Part shown: positions 43,862 through 54,868 of the stretch, piece by piece
Layout: each line of letters begins with the position of its first letter
How positions within the stretch are numbered: position 1 is the first letter of the stretch
Assembly (NCBI GenBank): GCA_964017195.1
Contig: OZ024895.1
Coordinates: 45,099,673 to 45,163,672 of the forward strand
DNA: 64,000 nucleotides
Direction of reading: 5' to 3'
Source of the DNA: Siderastrea radians
Taxonomy: Eukaryota; Cnidaria; Anthozoa; Scleractinia; Rhizangiidae
Translations under genes and position numbers: made by a program
Notes under the pieces: generated by a model
What the model saw: only the letters and a program-made list of their open reading frames with translations
Database searches by the model: none
Told to the model about the DNA's origin: nothing

Positions 43862-44415
43862 TTAAAGTTGAATTCCAGTCCGTACTGCGCAGGCTCAACG
43901 GTTTGTTTTGGTATTTTGTTTTGAAAAACTACTTACGTCATGTACGACTTTATGAAATGTACCAATTCGTGACGTCTTACACAAAGTGAAATTACAATTT
44001 TGTCTCTCGCCACCATGGATGTGAGCTTTACTCTCGATAAATTGCGGAAAGAGACATTGAGGTGGCCGCGCGGCCAGGACAAGATAACATCTCGGTGTGT
44101 GCATGTACTAGGTTTTGTTTACCGGAAACAGGAAGAAATGCCTGCCCGTGTCGTAGTGCCCAGCAGTTGCCATCGAGCACGAGGAACCGCAGCTTGTGCA
44201 TGAACACACGGTGTGTGTTGCAGGAAGATTCTTCTGAAAATGACGAGGTATTTAAGTCTACTTTATTTTTCCCATGTGGAAAAAGTTTCGTACAGCTCCA
44301 AACATGTACTCTATTTCATAAATTATCTATGTTTTTTCCTTACATTCCATCATGTGAGGCTCACAAACAATTCGGGGGCTGAGACTGCGCAGTACGGACT
44401 GGAAATCAACTTTAA
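43862..44415. mobile_element. 554-bp MITE-like element with 31-bp TIRs
   Basis: 43862-43892 and 44385-44415 are inverted copies with one mismatch (TTAAAGTTGA..., TCCAGTCCGTACTGCGCAG). It lies in the intron of the RING gene. Short frames inside are not supported as genes. Confidence 0.75.
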
Positions 44416-45187
44416 GGCCCTCAAATGTCGTGACTGCTTACCATATGAATTTTACCATGGCAAGCGTGAAAATTTGCTGTTAACGCTTCTGAAGTTTTTA
44501 TAACTAGTTATTTAGATTTTCATTTTTAATGTATTTTTTTTATGATTTATGTTATATAGTTATTAATCCTATCTGTTGCTAAATTTTTATTTCAAATATT
44601 ACCTACAGTAAATTATGTACATGTATCCGGGCCGCCAATTGACAACTCCGTCTCCCACAGCTCTTTACGGAGGCCATCAGCAAGTTCATTTAACGGTATG
44701 CTCAAGCTTGCACATTTCGTCAACTAGCAAACCAGAACAAGTTTTGGAATCGCTCGCAATTTCTAAACAAACATTGAAAAATGTCGAGAGATATTGAATT
44801 AGACTTCCAGTCGAAATGCTGTGAAAATTTCTTACTGCCGAGTATATGGCCGCAGCGAATGATAAAGCTTTGTAACGTGGCCACGGTTAGACGCGCACTA
44901 CCGTAAAATTGCGCCAGTACGCATCTAGCTCGTTTCACGATATCAGGCAGTGGCATGAGTGACATAAGTGACACTGAGGTGAAGCGCTCAACATGACTTC
45001 ATCGGCTGCGGTCCAAAAATAGAAACACTAAAAGAATTTTGCTCGTTAAAACTACCCCGATAAGTGACATATGAAAAACATTAAAACTGATCGTTAATTG
45101 TTTTACTTTACGACAAATAATAAAACAAAAGCCTGGTTCGAGCTAAATAAAATAAAAGCCTTTCAGTACCGAAGCTTATAAGCTTAA
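44416..45187. other. Intron of the RING gene
   Basis: AT-rich, no recognised feature. A 60-codon frame at 44615-44797 is not supported. Confidence 0.4.
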
Positions 45188-45700
45188 AACTTACCTTTGG
45201 TGGTCTCTCCGGTCATCACTGGCAAATGTTTTGTGTCTAGAAGAAATACGTCGAAACCCAACTGTTGCTCTAACAGTTTTTGGACTTCATCGACCGACGC
45301 GGTTTCTTCGGTCAAAGAGAGATGAACCTGAAAGTTCTCGTTCACTGCACCAGATGGTAAGCCGTCCACCAGTAGAAGCGACTTCTTCCATGCTGATTGA
45401 ACCTTCTTGGTTCCGGAGGTGAAGCTCGGCCGTAGCAAAATTTGTGTACTGGACAGCTGGCCAGGTGGAGGGTTGAGATTTGTCCTCAGTGACGCCGTTC
45501 TCTGATACGATAGTGGGATTCCCAGCGAAGCAGACGGCCCAGGCAATTCCGCAGAGCTCCTCGAGGACGGCCTTTTTGGTTCGCCGTTCACAACGTACGT
45601 CTTGTCATAGTCTTCAACTTTGAAAACTCCTGTCTCCGATGGTATTATTATTTCCCCTTCTTCCTCTGAACAAATGTAGATTCCTTGACTTGCATCAAGT
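45188..45700 (-). CDS. RING gene 5' exon (regulatory region, unknown fold)
   Basis: A minus-strand open frame of about 165 codons ending ACC AAA G|GTAAGT. It encodes YICSEEEGEIIIPSE, a Ser/Pro-rich linker (RPSSRSSAELPGPSAS) and a folded-looking C-terminal segment (VHLSLTEETASVDEVQKLLE, GFDVFLLDTKHLPV). It lacks an ATG at its 5' end, so another exon or the right TIR supplies the start. The donor fits an intron to the RING exon near 43790. Confidence 0.5.
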
Positions 45701-45811
45701 TAAAAGATCATGGCCAGGTTTCTCACGGTTAAAGTGGAAGACCTAAGCCTCAATACTTTTTCTTGCATCTTAATTTTCATATACAGATTCGCCATGTTGA
45801 TGGTAGAGACC

Positions 45812-46232
45812 GAATGCGACGATTCTGGTCTCAGTTTCACGCCATTTTGTGACTTCTGTCAATCAAGGAACCCAAACAGAGAAAGCGGAAAATGTTTATT
45901 TTTTCCGATTTTTGAGAAAAAGGCGAAAAGCTGAAAAAACTCAAGAAATCTCTTGTTTTGACTTTTTTCGCGATTAGTGAAATAAAACAATAACTTAAGA
46001 ATATTGACTTGGGCAATATCCGAAACAAATCTCCAAAATACCCCACCATTTCTGACAAAAAATCGGCACTTATTTCAGATTTTATAAACGCAAGTGAAAT
46101 CGATAAAAAAGGTATCTTATTTTTCGTTTTGCGTGTAAATCACAAAACAAGAAGGTGATTTTTTATGGAGGTTTGTAGTTTCCAGATCCAGGTATTCTTG
46201 AAAAGTAGAATTGCCGGAAGCGATCACTGATT
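45812..46232 (-). repeat. Right terminal inverted repeat of the composite transposon
   Basis: Inverse of 19642-20041, ending ...GATCACTGATT, then CATTAG at 46233-46238. Confidence 0.8.
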
Positions 46233-46238
46233 CATTAG
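46233..46238. other. Target-site duplication CATTAG (right)
   Basis: Partner of 19636-19641. Confidence 0.75.
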
Positions 46239-46244
46239 GTCCTG

Positions 46245-46450
46245 TTCTGCATATTCATTAAGATCGAATTACACTATTGTTTTGGAACGCCCTATGGGGC
46301 GCATGTTGGCAACTTTAGGCGCTAGATCGTTTTACGCTGCCGCCCCTACATTGTGGAACAGCCTTCCCGCGCATATCCCTGAAATCGAATCTCTGGGCGC
46401 TTTTAAGAGACATGTCAAGACACAACTTTTTAGATTAGCTTTTACGTAGT
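46245..46450 (+). mobile_element. LINE ORF2 3'-terminal fragment
   Basis: The plus strand encodes GARSFYAAAPTLWNSLP, then a segment like FKRHVKTQLFRLAFT and a stop. This is the classic C-terminal end of CR1/RTE-type LINEs. It is followed by AT-rich 3' sequence and an ATT microsatellite at 46623-46673. Confidence 0.75.
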
Positions 46451-46622
46451 TTTAGTATATTTCATTTTATTCACATTTTATTAATGTATTTTTATTAACA
46501 TTTTTCCTTTTTCATCGGTTTTATCTATCATAGATTCGTTTTATAAATTTAAACTAGTGTGTTGTGAATGCAAAGCGCTTTTGATCATTCATATGTTTAA
46601 AGGCGCCATAGCAAATTGATAA

Positions 46623-46654
<32 letters not shown>

Positions 46655-46673
46655 CATTATTATTATTATTATT
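46623..46673. repeat. (ATT)n microsatellite
   Basis: About 16 near-perfect ATT units with one ATC variant. Confidence 0.95.
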
Positions 46674-47131
46674 AAATTATTATGTAATCGCGACCGCTGT
46701 ACCATTGTAGCTCCTCCCGCTTCGATTAGCCTCTGCTATTTGCGGGAGGAACCGAACCTTCATTAATTCTTAGTACTTTATAATTTTAGTATTTAATAAT
46801 TTTTATTTTTCTCAATTGTGTGTGAATAAATTTCATTTTTATTTACTGAGCAGTACTTTCCCGTGGTGCTGTTTATTATGCTCCCATAAGTGGCTCTAAA
46901 ACTTATGAGTCTGTGATGAAATCGTATGTACGACAATTCAGATCAAACTATTTTCCTTTCTTACCATTCGTTCCTTAGATTTGTGCAACGAACATCGTTT
47001 CTTTTTTTTAGTTAAGAAATGGACTCTCTTGTCGGTGAATGGTAAAAATTGTTGAAAATAAATAATATTGCAAAATATTTTTTGCTATCTTACATACGGG
47101 ACTTTTAAATATCTGAAAGCTTTTTGAGCAT

Positions 47132-47318
47132 TAGCCTGCGTAGCAAGCGTTTCCGTAGGTTTTTCCGCCGTTTGAGGCATTTTTCGCTTTTAGGCGGCGC
47201 GAAAATTGGGGCGAGTGCAAAAAATGGAAGGAGCTCGTACCTTTTTCCGGTCGCCCCAATTTTCGCGCGTTCAAAAAGCGAAAAGCCCAAACCACGGAAA
47301 CGCTTGCTACGCAGGCTA
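47132..47318. mobile_element. 187-bp MITE with TAGCCTGCGTAGCAAGCG TIRs
   Basis: The ends are inverted copies of TAGCCTGCGTAGCAAGCGTT. The element interrupts sequence that is continuous in copies A and C. TTTTGAGCAT on the left and TTTTAGCAT on the right may be a roughly 9-bp target duplication. Confidence 0.8.
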
Positions 47319-48850
47319 TTTTAGCATCATTGGGTCGGTCAATAAATTACTTAGGCGTTGATTCGTCATAAGCTGTGTCACAAGGACTATTTGAAATCTT
47401 TAAAGCCGTTTATATTCAGTTTTTTCAGGCCTCTTTTGGTAAAGTATTCAAATATTGAGCTATGAAATCCAAGGTGCTTTTTAATATTGCTTCGTTTGAC
47501 CGGAACTCGGTAGCGTAGAGTAAGAGTTCCGATCGTTATTGTATTCGATATAACGAACGAAAGCTGTTTAAATACAAGCTCTCAGAACTTCCCGTTTTTT
47601 AATCAACTTTCTGTAAACAGCACAAAGCCAGGAAATTAGTTATATTTAATTCAGTCCAGTGAAATATCCTAAAACCAATTTGTAGAGTTATCAGCTGCTC
47701 TGTATAACCTGTTTTTAGGTCACTGACCTGAAAACAGAGAGATTTCAATAATAGCTCCTTCCAGTTGTTTACTCTGCTGTTAAACAAATTTTAGTTGAAA
47801 GGTTTCCCGAACTATATTAGCATATTGTGAGCGTATATAAGAAGGCCATGTAACTAGCTTTCTTTGAATTACCTGAATTACCACAACTACCTGAACCACC
47901 ACTGTGAATTACCACTGAGAATTACCATGGATTACCAAGGACTACTCTGATGTAAGATCCTACTGAATTATCCTCTCTACTGTACAACTGTGAGTTACCA
48001 CAAGACGCTAGACTGTGTACATGTGAAGTCTACGATTAAACAGTTTACGAGTTCCAGTTTTGTTCCTGAATCTTTCTGCTTTGCTACTGCGAACCAGTTA
48101 CTGAAAGATCCAGTGCCTTGATATTCCGAAACAAGTGTCACGCAGCAAGTTTGAGTACTCTCCGAAGCTTTTTCCCGTCGTTTCTCCGTGTAACAGCGCC
48201 CCAGTTTATCATTTACCCTGGCACACCGCCCGCGCATTTCGAAGACTAGAACCCGTTTGGATAGTCAAAAAACCTCTTGTTACAGCTGTGACTGAAAGAA
48301 AAGCAATCAAACAGGCTTTGCATTCAACTGATCAGTAAAATTACTTCATCTACTCAAATCTCCCATTGGCAAAGTGGTTTTGCTTTTAATTCGGGAATAT
48401 TTAAACTTTAATACATACACATTATTACTTAAATATACTGAACTCGTTCATTTCTTACACTGAAAAGTAATACACCTTTAGTTATTATATTCTTCGTAAA
48501 TCTTTTGTCTTCTTTTGATCGTTTGGGTTCAATAGGCACTGACCAAGGAAGGAATAAGGTAATCCTTGTTTGCAATTACAGCCATAATGATTTATTGCCG
48601 ACAAGTCAGTAGATGGAAATCAGCTGAGTGCAACTGTCAATAAAGAAGACCCCGCATTTTACGGTCACGTAGTTATAAAAAATTTTAGTTAAACAAGGCT
48701 TTTAAACAGCAAGAAATCAACTAAAGCAAACTATATGAGAGTAACAAGACTTTCTATGAAGAACAAAGTGCTTCGCTATATTTTAACTTTTTGCACCTCG
48801 AAAAGGTTTGTTGTTTATTCCTGACATTAACTAACAATTAACTAACCAAG
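47319..48850. other. Upstream region of EAR gene copy B
   Basis: Homologous to A about 2140-3480 and C about 60110-61516, including the ATTACC-motif run near 47880-47950. Probably contains the promoter. No gene is supported. Confidence 0.5.
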
Positions 48851-48935
48851 ATGGCTGTAGAGAAAACGGTGTTCCTTCTCCTCGTAATCATGTCCCCAAA
48901 CGTTTTGACGAAAGAGCAGCCAGCTCGACCAGGAG
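48851..48935 (+). CDS. EAR-repeat secreted protein copy B, exon 1 (signal peptide)
   Basis: 85 nt from ATG to AG|GTAAAT. It encodes MAVEKTVFLLLVIMSP with a hydrophobic core at residues 7-14, a typical signal peptide, then TKEQPARPG. It ends in phase 1, matching exon 2. Presence of identical-length exons in copies C and D supports the start and donor. Total predicted product with exons 2 and 3 is 434 residues. Confidence 0.8.
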
Positions 48936-49099
48936 GTAAATATTGATATCTGGCAGTAATGCAAGAAATTAACGTTTACACTGCATTTATTCCTGAACTG
49001 TTATAAGGAAAGAACGTTACCTTGGCTTGTGAGTATCTATAGATCTTGTACGTAAAAAAAAAAACGTTTTTCTCTCCCATGTCTTCCATAACATGAATT

Positions 49100-49870
49100 C
49101 ACGTCTCAAGGAAACTTCATAATTGTTGCATAATTCTTGGAAATGTTGAAGGAATTCACGGTAGGAAAGGGGAACTTGGTTGTCCAAGGCTTTGACATTG
49201 TAGTTTCAATTTAACACAAACAAGAGTCCGCTTGCTTGCCAAAATAGTGGTTAGGGATTGCCTTCCAGATATCATCTACCTATCCAACTGAGGCGTAGTG
49301 CTTTAATTACACTTCTGAAACAAGGAAGACCAAGGCCACCTTTGGAAAGAGGGCGTACTAGCTGGACTTGTCTTTAAATCCTATCTCTCTTATGCTTCCA
49401 TAGGAAGGCAGACAATTTACTTTGAGTTTCTTGAATTACTGATCCGGGAACTGAGAGCATAGAAGCCGTGTAAATAAGCTGGGCTAAGCCTAAAGATTTT
49501 GCTAATAAAGTTCTTTCAAAGAGTGTCAGGCCCCGCGACAACCATATGTCTAGCGTGGTCTCCATTTTCTTTATTTTAAGTAGGAAATTATATTTGTTGT
49601 TTTCAGTTTCATCGTGAGAGAGGTAAGTTCCAAGGAATTTTACGGGATCTTTATGGGGCGCTTGAATTCCAAAATCTTTGTCTTATTTTTGCTTGTAGCA
49701 CCAATCCACATAGCTTTTTGTTTTTTCCTGTTGAGTTGCAAACCGAAAATAGCAACGAATGCGTTCACTGTGTTTATGGCAGCTCTCAGTGACACAATAT
49801 TTTCAGCAGTGAGAGTCGTGTCATCTGCGAAGTGTGAGATCAGTCAATAAATGTTAACAATAAGATTTAA
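49100..49870 (-). mobile_element. Decayed LINE fragment in intron 1, copy B
   Basis: Same insertion as in copies A and C; the block 49374-49565 encodes GLTLFERTLLAKSLG and FLWKHKRDR. More deletions than in copy C. Confidence 0.7.
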
Positions 49871-49989
49871 CATGATGGGCAGAAGATAGGATTCTTTCTT
49901 GAGAAGAAAATTTCAGAAGTTGAAATCTGTTATTTCTTTTCAAAACTATTATGATAATGCTGATGATACTCGTACTTTTTTTCTCATAG

Positions 49990-50139
49990 AATTGCTAAAA
50001 CATTTCCTTGCAGCTTCCATTGAGGAAAAGAGGATAGTTGACGCGATCAACAAGCAAAAGAACGAAGTTAACAGACAACAAGAAGAGGTTATGAACCTAC
50101 TTGATAGAATACTTGAAGAAATTGAAAAATGCCCAGTAG
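49990..50139 (+). CDS. EAR-repeat secreted protein copy B, exon 2 (coiled coil)
   Basis: 150 nt, phase 1 to phase 1, acceptor TTTTTTCTCATAG and donor AG|GTAGGT. It encodes LLKHFLAASIEEKRIVDAIN, then KQKNEVNRQQEEVMNLLDR and ILEEIEKCP. The heptad-like Leu/Ile/Val spacing suggests a coiled coil that could oligomerise the secreted protein. The Cys near its end lies close to a Cys at the start of exon 3. Confidence 0.8.
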
Positions 50140-50287
50140 GTAGGTAGTCAACTCTCTGAATGGAGCTTAGTTTAGATTGTAACCAGTATGAGGGATTAAA
50201 AGTAAGGCTTTTCGACACTTCATTACAATCAAGGCCATGTAAAATGCTGCCGTATTTACTCGAAAGAGCGCCGCGGTGCCTATTTAA

Positions 50288-52356
50288 GTGTCCCTGTCTG
50301 AGAAAGTGGTCCAGGGACCAAAAGTGGTGAGCAACCGATTTGGCTGCAACTTGGCACAGAAGTTGGATGTGATGAGATATTTCGAAAGCCACTTTGGCTC
50401 TCTTCTCTGACTTTAGTTCTGGAGTTTTAGGGGGGTCCTATTTGTTGCCCTTTTAGCACCAAAAATTCAGCCTTCCAGGGCGCATTTTGAAAGTGCTATA
50501 AAACAACACCGGCAAATTGTCCTGCCAAATAAATTTGACCATGGACTCTACTATAATGGAACTTGCACTTCATTTATGTAACTTTGTTCTCAAGCCATTA
50601 AACAGAGAGGGGCCTGGGGCTAGAGTTGCATCAAATTTGAGGTCAAAATCACTACCCAAAAATGCCATTTTTTTAAAAATCATCATATTTACCTGCCTTC
50701 TTGCCTAACTTCCATACCTATACCAGTGTGTACTTTACTGACCCAATTATCAAAATCAGTTGAGAAAAATTTGGCTTATCAAGGTTTGTTAGATTTTTGG
50801 CATAAACACTCCATGTCTCTCTATGGCCATGCAGAATGAAATTTTGAGCATAATTCATGCCACAAAGAAACCAAATTCTTGACATGTAGCCTTTATTTTG
50901 TATTTGGTGAGTGAAACTGAAACATTAAAGCCTTAAGTCGGTTTCATTGTTTGGGAATACCCCGACTCATGTCTTGCAAATGCTCTAAGAAGGCCTCTGA
51001 TTAGCACTACAAACATCCAGATTTAGCAAAATAAGTGTGATTTTTTTCCTTTGAAATCCCAGTACCCATCATAAAACACAAATGATGATGTTCTCACATA
51101 GATATGACAATCTTTTTAAAAGATGCTTGAATTTTTCTCTGGTTTACATTTTTCAGGTCATATTTCCATGCGTACTATACAGGGACTATACTCCTGGCAT
51201 GGAAAGTCTCCATATTTTGTCTAGCCCATTTTGCCATGCAAGATAAAGTGAGGTTAATGAAAACGATCGTTAACAGATAATCTACATCTGACCCTTTAAT
51301 AGCCTGAATAGCTCTTGCAAATAACCATCAGTACACGAGCATGACCATACATGGACTACATAGAAGCTGCAGTGAGCTGCGTCCAGGTGACCTGTGATCC
51401 ATCAGATTTCCCAGGTCATTTAAAGCTGAATAAATGGAACCATCCAGTAAAAAAAGGAATCCACAGTTAGGAGAGTTTGATAACAAAGATTTTGAGTTGC
51501 TGTTCAAATAAAATACACCATACAAGGCCTCAAGATGATGCGATTGTTATTGTATCAACTAACCCGCCATTTTCGATGTGAGAGTATGGGGACTGGACCG
51601 AGTTCCCATTCTTCTTCCTTCTCAAGCGTGAATGTTTGTGTTTTTATCAGGTGTTAGAAATTGTAGAAAGTGATAAGTTTCAGGATAATTTTACGATGGC
51701 GCTTTGTTCCTTTGGAGGGGTAAATGATCAGTGCGGTGCCACGTCATGGGCTGTGCACGAAATAGGAATGATCCCTTTGTTGTCTTGCGATAATGACATG
51801 ACTGCATGGTCAAAGGACAAGTACAAGGCGGTCAGGTGCGCCAGGGGCGAGAGGAAGACCTGGTGATACCAAAGCTGCAGGTGATTCAAAAGATCAGATA
51901 GGGATCATAGACGTGCACAAATAATTTTTATCGCGATCCAGGGGACTCTTTGGATTGAAGAGAGACGACCGACGATATTTGACGATATTGTCGTCTGAAA
52001 ATGCTGGTTTGTGATTGGTTGAAGATTTCCCGCGGTAATTTACTGGGTTCTTGCGAAGAGAAACAAACCTTTAACAAATTGTTCAAAGGAAGGGCAAACA
52101 AGTTGATTAAAATGCTTACTTTGGAAGGTAAAAATGCACTATTCATAGCAACAACCCCTTTTTCGAAAAACAACGATAAGAATAGTTTTAAAGCCGTTTT
52201 TTCTTTGTTGGCGCTGTTGTTTACATCCAGCTTTAGCTGTGCACATGCTTATCACGCAATCACGATTTGAGCTTAAAACTCGACAGTCTCCCTTTATTTG
52301 CTCGTTTCGTCGACGATAAGTGAACTTGGAAATCTTTGCAAACATGCTGCATGCTG
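50288..52356. mobile_element. 2.1 kb insertion in the intron-2 MITE, copy B only
   Basis: Copies A and C have a continuous element here. In B it is broken after TATTTAA at 50287 and resumes at TATCTTTTTCTATATCC (52357). The insert replaces about 145 bp of the original. Source unknown. A possible exon at 51651-51866 is listed separately. Confidence 0.65.
51651..51866 (+). CDS. Candidate terminal exon of unknown gene
   Basis: After a TTTTTATCAG acceptor an open frame of 71 codons plus TGA encodes VLEIVESDKFQDNFTMALCS, then WAVHEIGMIPLLSCDND and MTAWSKDKYKAVRC. Composition and Trp/Cys content look protein-like, but no upstream exon was recognised and I cannot name the family. It may be a captured gene fragment within the insertion. 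Confidence 0.3.
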   Translation: MLEIVESDKFQDNFTMALCSFGGVNDQCGATSWAVHEIGMIPLLSCDNDMTAWSKDKYKAVRCARGERKTW

Positions 52357-53798
52357 TATCTTTTTCTATATCCAAATTAATAACAATAACAGCAATAACA
52401 AAATCTGCCGTATTAGCATTTCAGCATTGGCTATGTCAAAAATCAATTAGCGCCACAATGGCATTGTTGTTGGAAGGATGCGACGCTTATTTGGGGGCGG
52501 CGCTTATTAACAATTTATTCAAGGGCAGTGTTCTTTCGAGTAAATACGGTAACTGAAAATGCTACCCAAAAAAATTAAAAGGAACGTAACTTTAAACTGT
52601 CATAGAGTTTGTTCCATATCTTTACCTTATCTTTTGTCAAAATTTAGCCATAGTGGCACATTTACATCTTCTTGTGGCGGTCTGATGTGAATATTTGCAA
52701 AGCAAGACCGGTCGAGAACCGGCACGGGCCCAGGAAAACTGGGCTAGATTTACTGCGGATGCTTGAAGCATTTATAATCTTGTTAATTTTTCGTTCACAC
52801 CTTCCTAGCTTAAGCTCTCTTTATAAGTTCAACGCTTCACTATCTTTTTTACGTTTGATAATGGTCTTGTAATAAGAACCCAAATATTACGTTTATTTCT
52901 CTGTTTGTTGTTTAATCTCTTGCTTATACTTATATTTTAAGTTAGCGAGATGTTTTTCGGAGTGGTTATCGTGTTGCATTTTCTTCATTTGTCGGTGGGT
53001 AAAGGTTTCTTTAAGCATAACCTATGGGTAGCCTGTATATCTCATAAAAAGTGAATAAAAGTTCAAAATCTGATGGAGTGAAACTAAAGACACTAACGTT
53101 CTTTGCAAGCCTTACGCAATGAAATTCTAAACCGTGGAATGTTGAGCTTAGCTTTCTTTATATATGATCACAGCGTATTGTCCCAAATAGTAAAGCAATA
53201 ATAAAAATTTAAAAACATCAAAAACATAAAGGTACCGGGTGTGGCTTGAATTTATTTTTACTTCTGAGAATTTCCGTCATCTATCTTAGAGTGTACCAAC
53301 TGAATCCTAGCGAGTGTTATTTCAGTTCGATAATAACTGTGTTTCCACCTCATAATCCAGACAACCAAGATAAACTGATTACAAGTTGTTCTTGTATTCA
53401 GCACATGAGGATACTTAAGGACTTCTTACACTGTTTAACAGGACAAGATTTCCTAGACTCGTCATTTACATTTTCAAAATTATCAGCAACACAAGGGAAT
53501 CGTCCTTTACGCAGTAAAAAAGTATTTTTTGGAGCAGAAGTGAGTTTCACCGGCATTTACGGCAGGAATTTCAGTTAAAAAACAACTTTGTACGTAACTC
53601 CAACTGTGTGCATACACTTATGAAAAGAAAGCCTTTGAATGTGCTGGATTTCAATACGTGTCGGAGATGTCACAATTCTGCTTTTCAATGTCATAATCGT
53701 ATGCTCATCTTTTCCGGTTGCAGTGATGTGGGTTTCTTTCAGTGGGGCATTGATATGCTTTTATTGTTAAATGTAACATGCTTGTTTTTCTATCAAAG

Positions 53799-54868
53799 AT
53801 TGTTCCAGTAGTTTGCACCGCTTCCAAAAGTTTCAAGATTTACCAACAAGAGGGGGTTCTGACGTTGAACAGTTCAGCATCAATGGAAGTCTGTTTCTTG
53901 CCTTCGCCAACTATCGTGGTGATATTGAGGGCCGCAACACACACTCCTTTATCTACAAACTGAACGATTCAACTGTAAAGTTCTTCCTCTACCAGACCAT
54001 AGACACTTCCGGAGCATGGGACATGGAATATTTTGCGATCGCTGATAAACATTACCTCGCTGTTGCTAATCGCCAAATTGGAGCTACGACCCATTTGAAC
54101 TCTGTTATTTACCAGTGGAATGGGCACCAGTTTCTCGCTTTGCAAAACATTTCAACAAATTCAGCAACAAGCTTTAATTTTTTTGAAATATTACAGGAAC
54201 TGTTTCTCGCCGTTACGAATCAATGTGGAAATTCAGTCATCTACAAATGGAAGGACAACCAGTTTGAAAAGTTTCAGGAGATAGGAACCGGGGGAAGCGG
54301 TCATGCAAGCACAGCGTTTAAAATAAACACTGAAACTTTCATTGCTTTTGCCAACTGGGATAACTCCCAGCAGGGGAATGCTGCCCACTCCACTGTATTT
54401 AAGTGGTCAGGAAAGAGCTTTGTCAAACTGCAGTCTCTTCAGACGTATGGAGCAGGAGACGTGAAGTCCTTCAACATCAACGGTGACACATTCCTCGCCT
54501 TTGCCAACGAGTACAAAAGAGGTTATTATAACATCGACTCGTTCATTTACAAGTGGGATGACAGCAAGTTCGTCCTGTTTCAGTCTATCCCCACTCGTGG
54601 AGCTTTCGCCTGGAATCCATTTGTGATTTGCGGTCAAACGTTCCTGGGTGTGGCTAATTACAATGATGACAGTAAGGGATACAACACAAAGTCAGTTATT
54701 TACCGGTACTCTGGACAACAGTTCATTCAGTACCAAGAGATATCAACTCAGGGAGCGAGGGATATGACATCATTTGAATACAATGGTCACACCTACCTGG
54801 TAATTGCAAATAAATTGAATAGTAATTGGAAATTCAACATCAACAGCACGCTGTATAAATGGATCTAA
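53799..54868 (+). CDS. EAR-repeat secreted protein copy B, exon 3 (EPTP/EAR beta-propeller)
   Basis: The acceptor TTTTTCTATCAAAG gives phase 1, which makes exons 1 to 3 total 1305 nt, exactly 434 codons plus stop. After a short Cys/Ser linker there are seven EAR-type repeats of about 48 residues with recurring pairs such as SLFLAFANY...FFLYQTI, HYLAVANR...FLALQNI, LFLAVTNQ...FEKFQEI, FIAFANWD...FVKLQSL, TFLAFANE...FVLFQSI, TFLGVANY...FIQYQEI and TYLVIANK. Such repeats form a seven-bladed propeller in LGI and TSPEAR proteins. Secreted, probably an extracellular binding protein. Intact. Confidence 0.85.

Larger units (their letters stand above)
19642..46232. mobile_element. Composite DDE (rve-type) DNA transposon with nested insertions
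   Basis: Terminal inverted repeats at 19642-20041 and 45812-46232 are clearly homologous over their length. They start AATCAGTSA and include CTTTTCAAGAA and CCCCACCATTTC-type words. They are flanked by CATTAG duplications. The element's own genes are a spliced integrase-like transposase (+, 20124-43007) and a RING-type gene (-, 43223-about 45700). A 4.6 kb TIR element and a 15 kb Polinton inside a foldback account for most of its length. A 6-bp duplication with an rve-like transposase would fit the eukaryotic IS3EU group, but that assignment is tentative. Confidence 0.75.

Noticed and set aside
52672..52872. ORF containing NRHGPRKTGLDLL, considered as an extra exon between exons 2 and 3 of the EAR gene
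   Set aside because: The equivalent frames in copies A and C run into stops without a usable donor. The exon-3 acceptor TATCAAAG joins exon 2 in phase without it.
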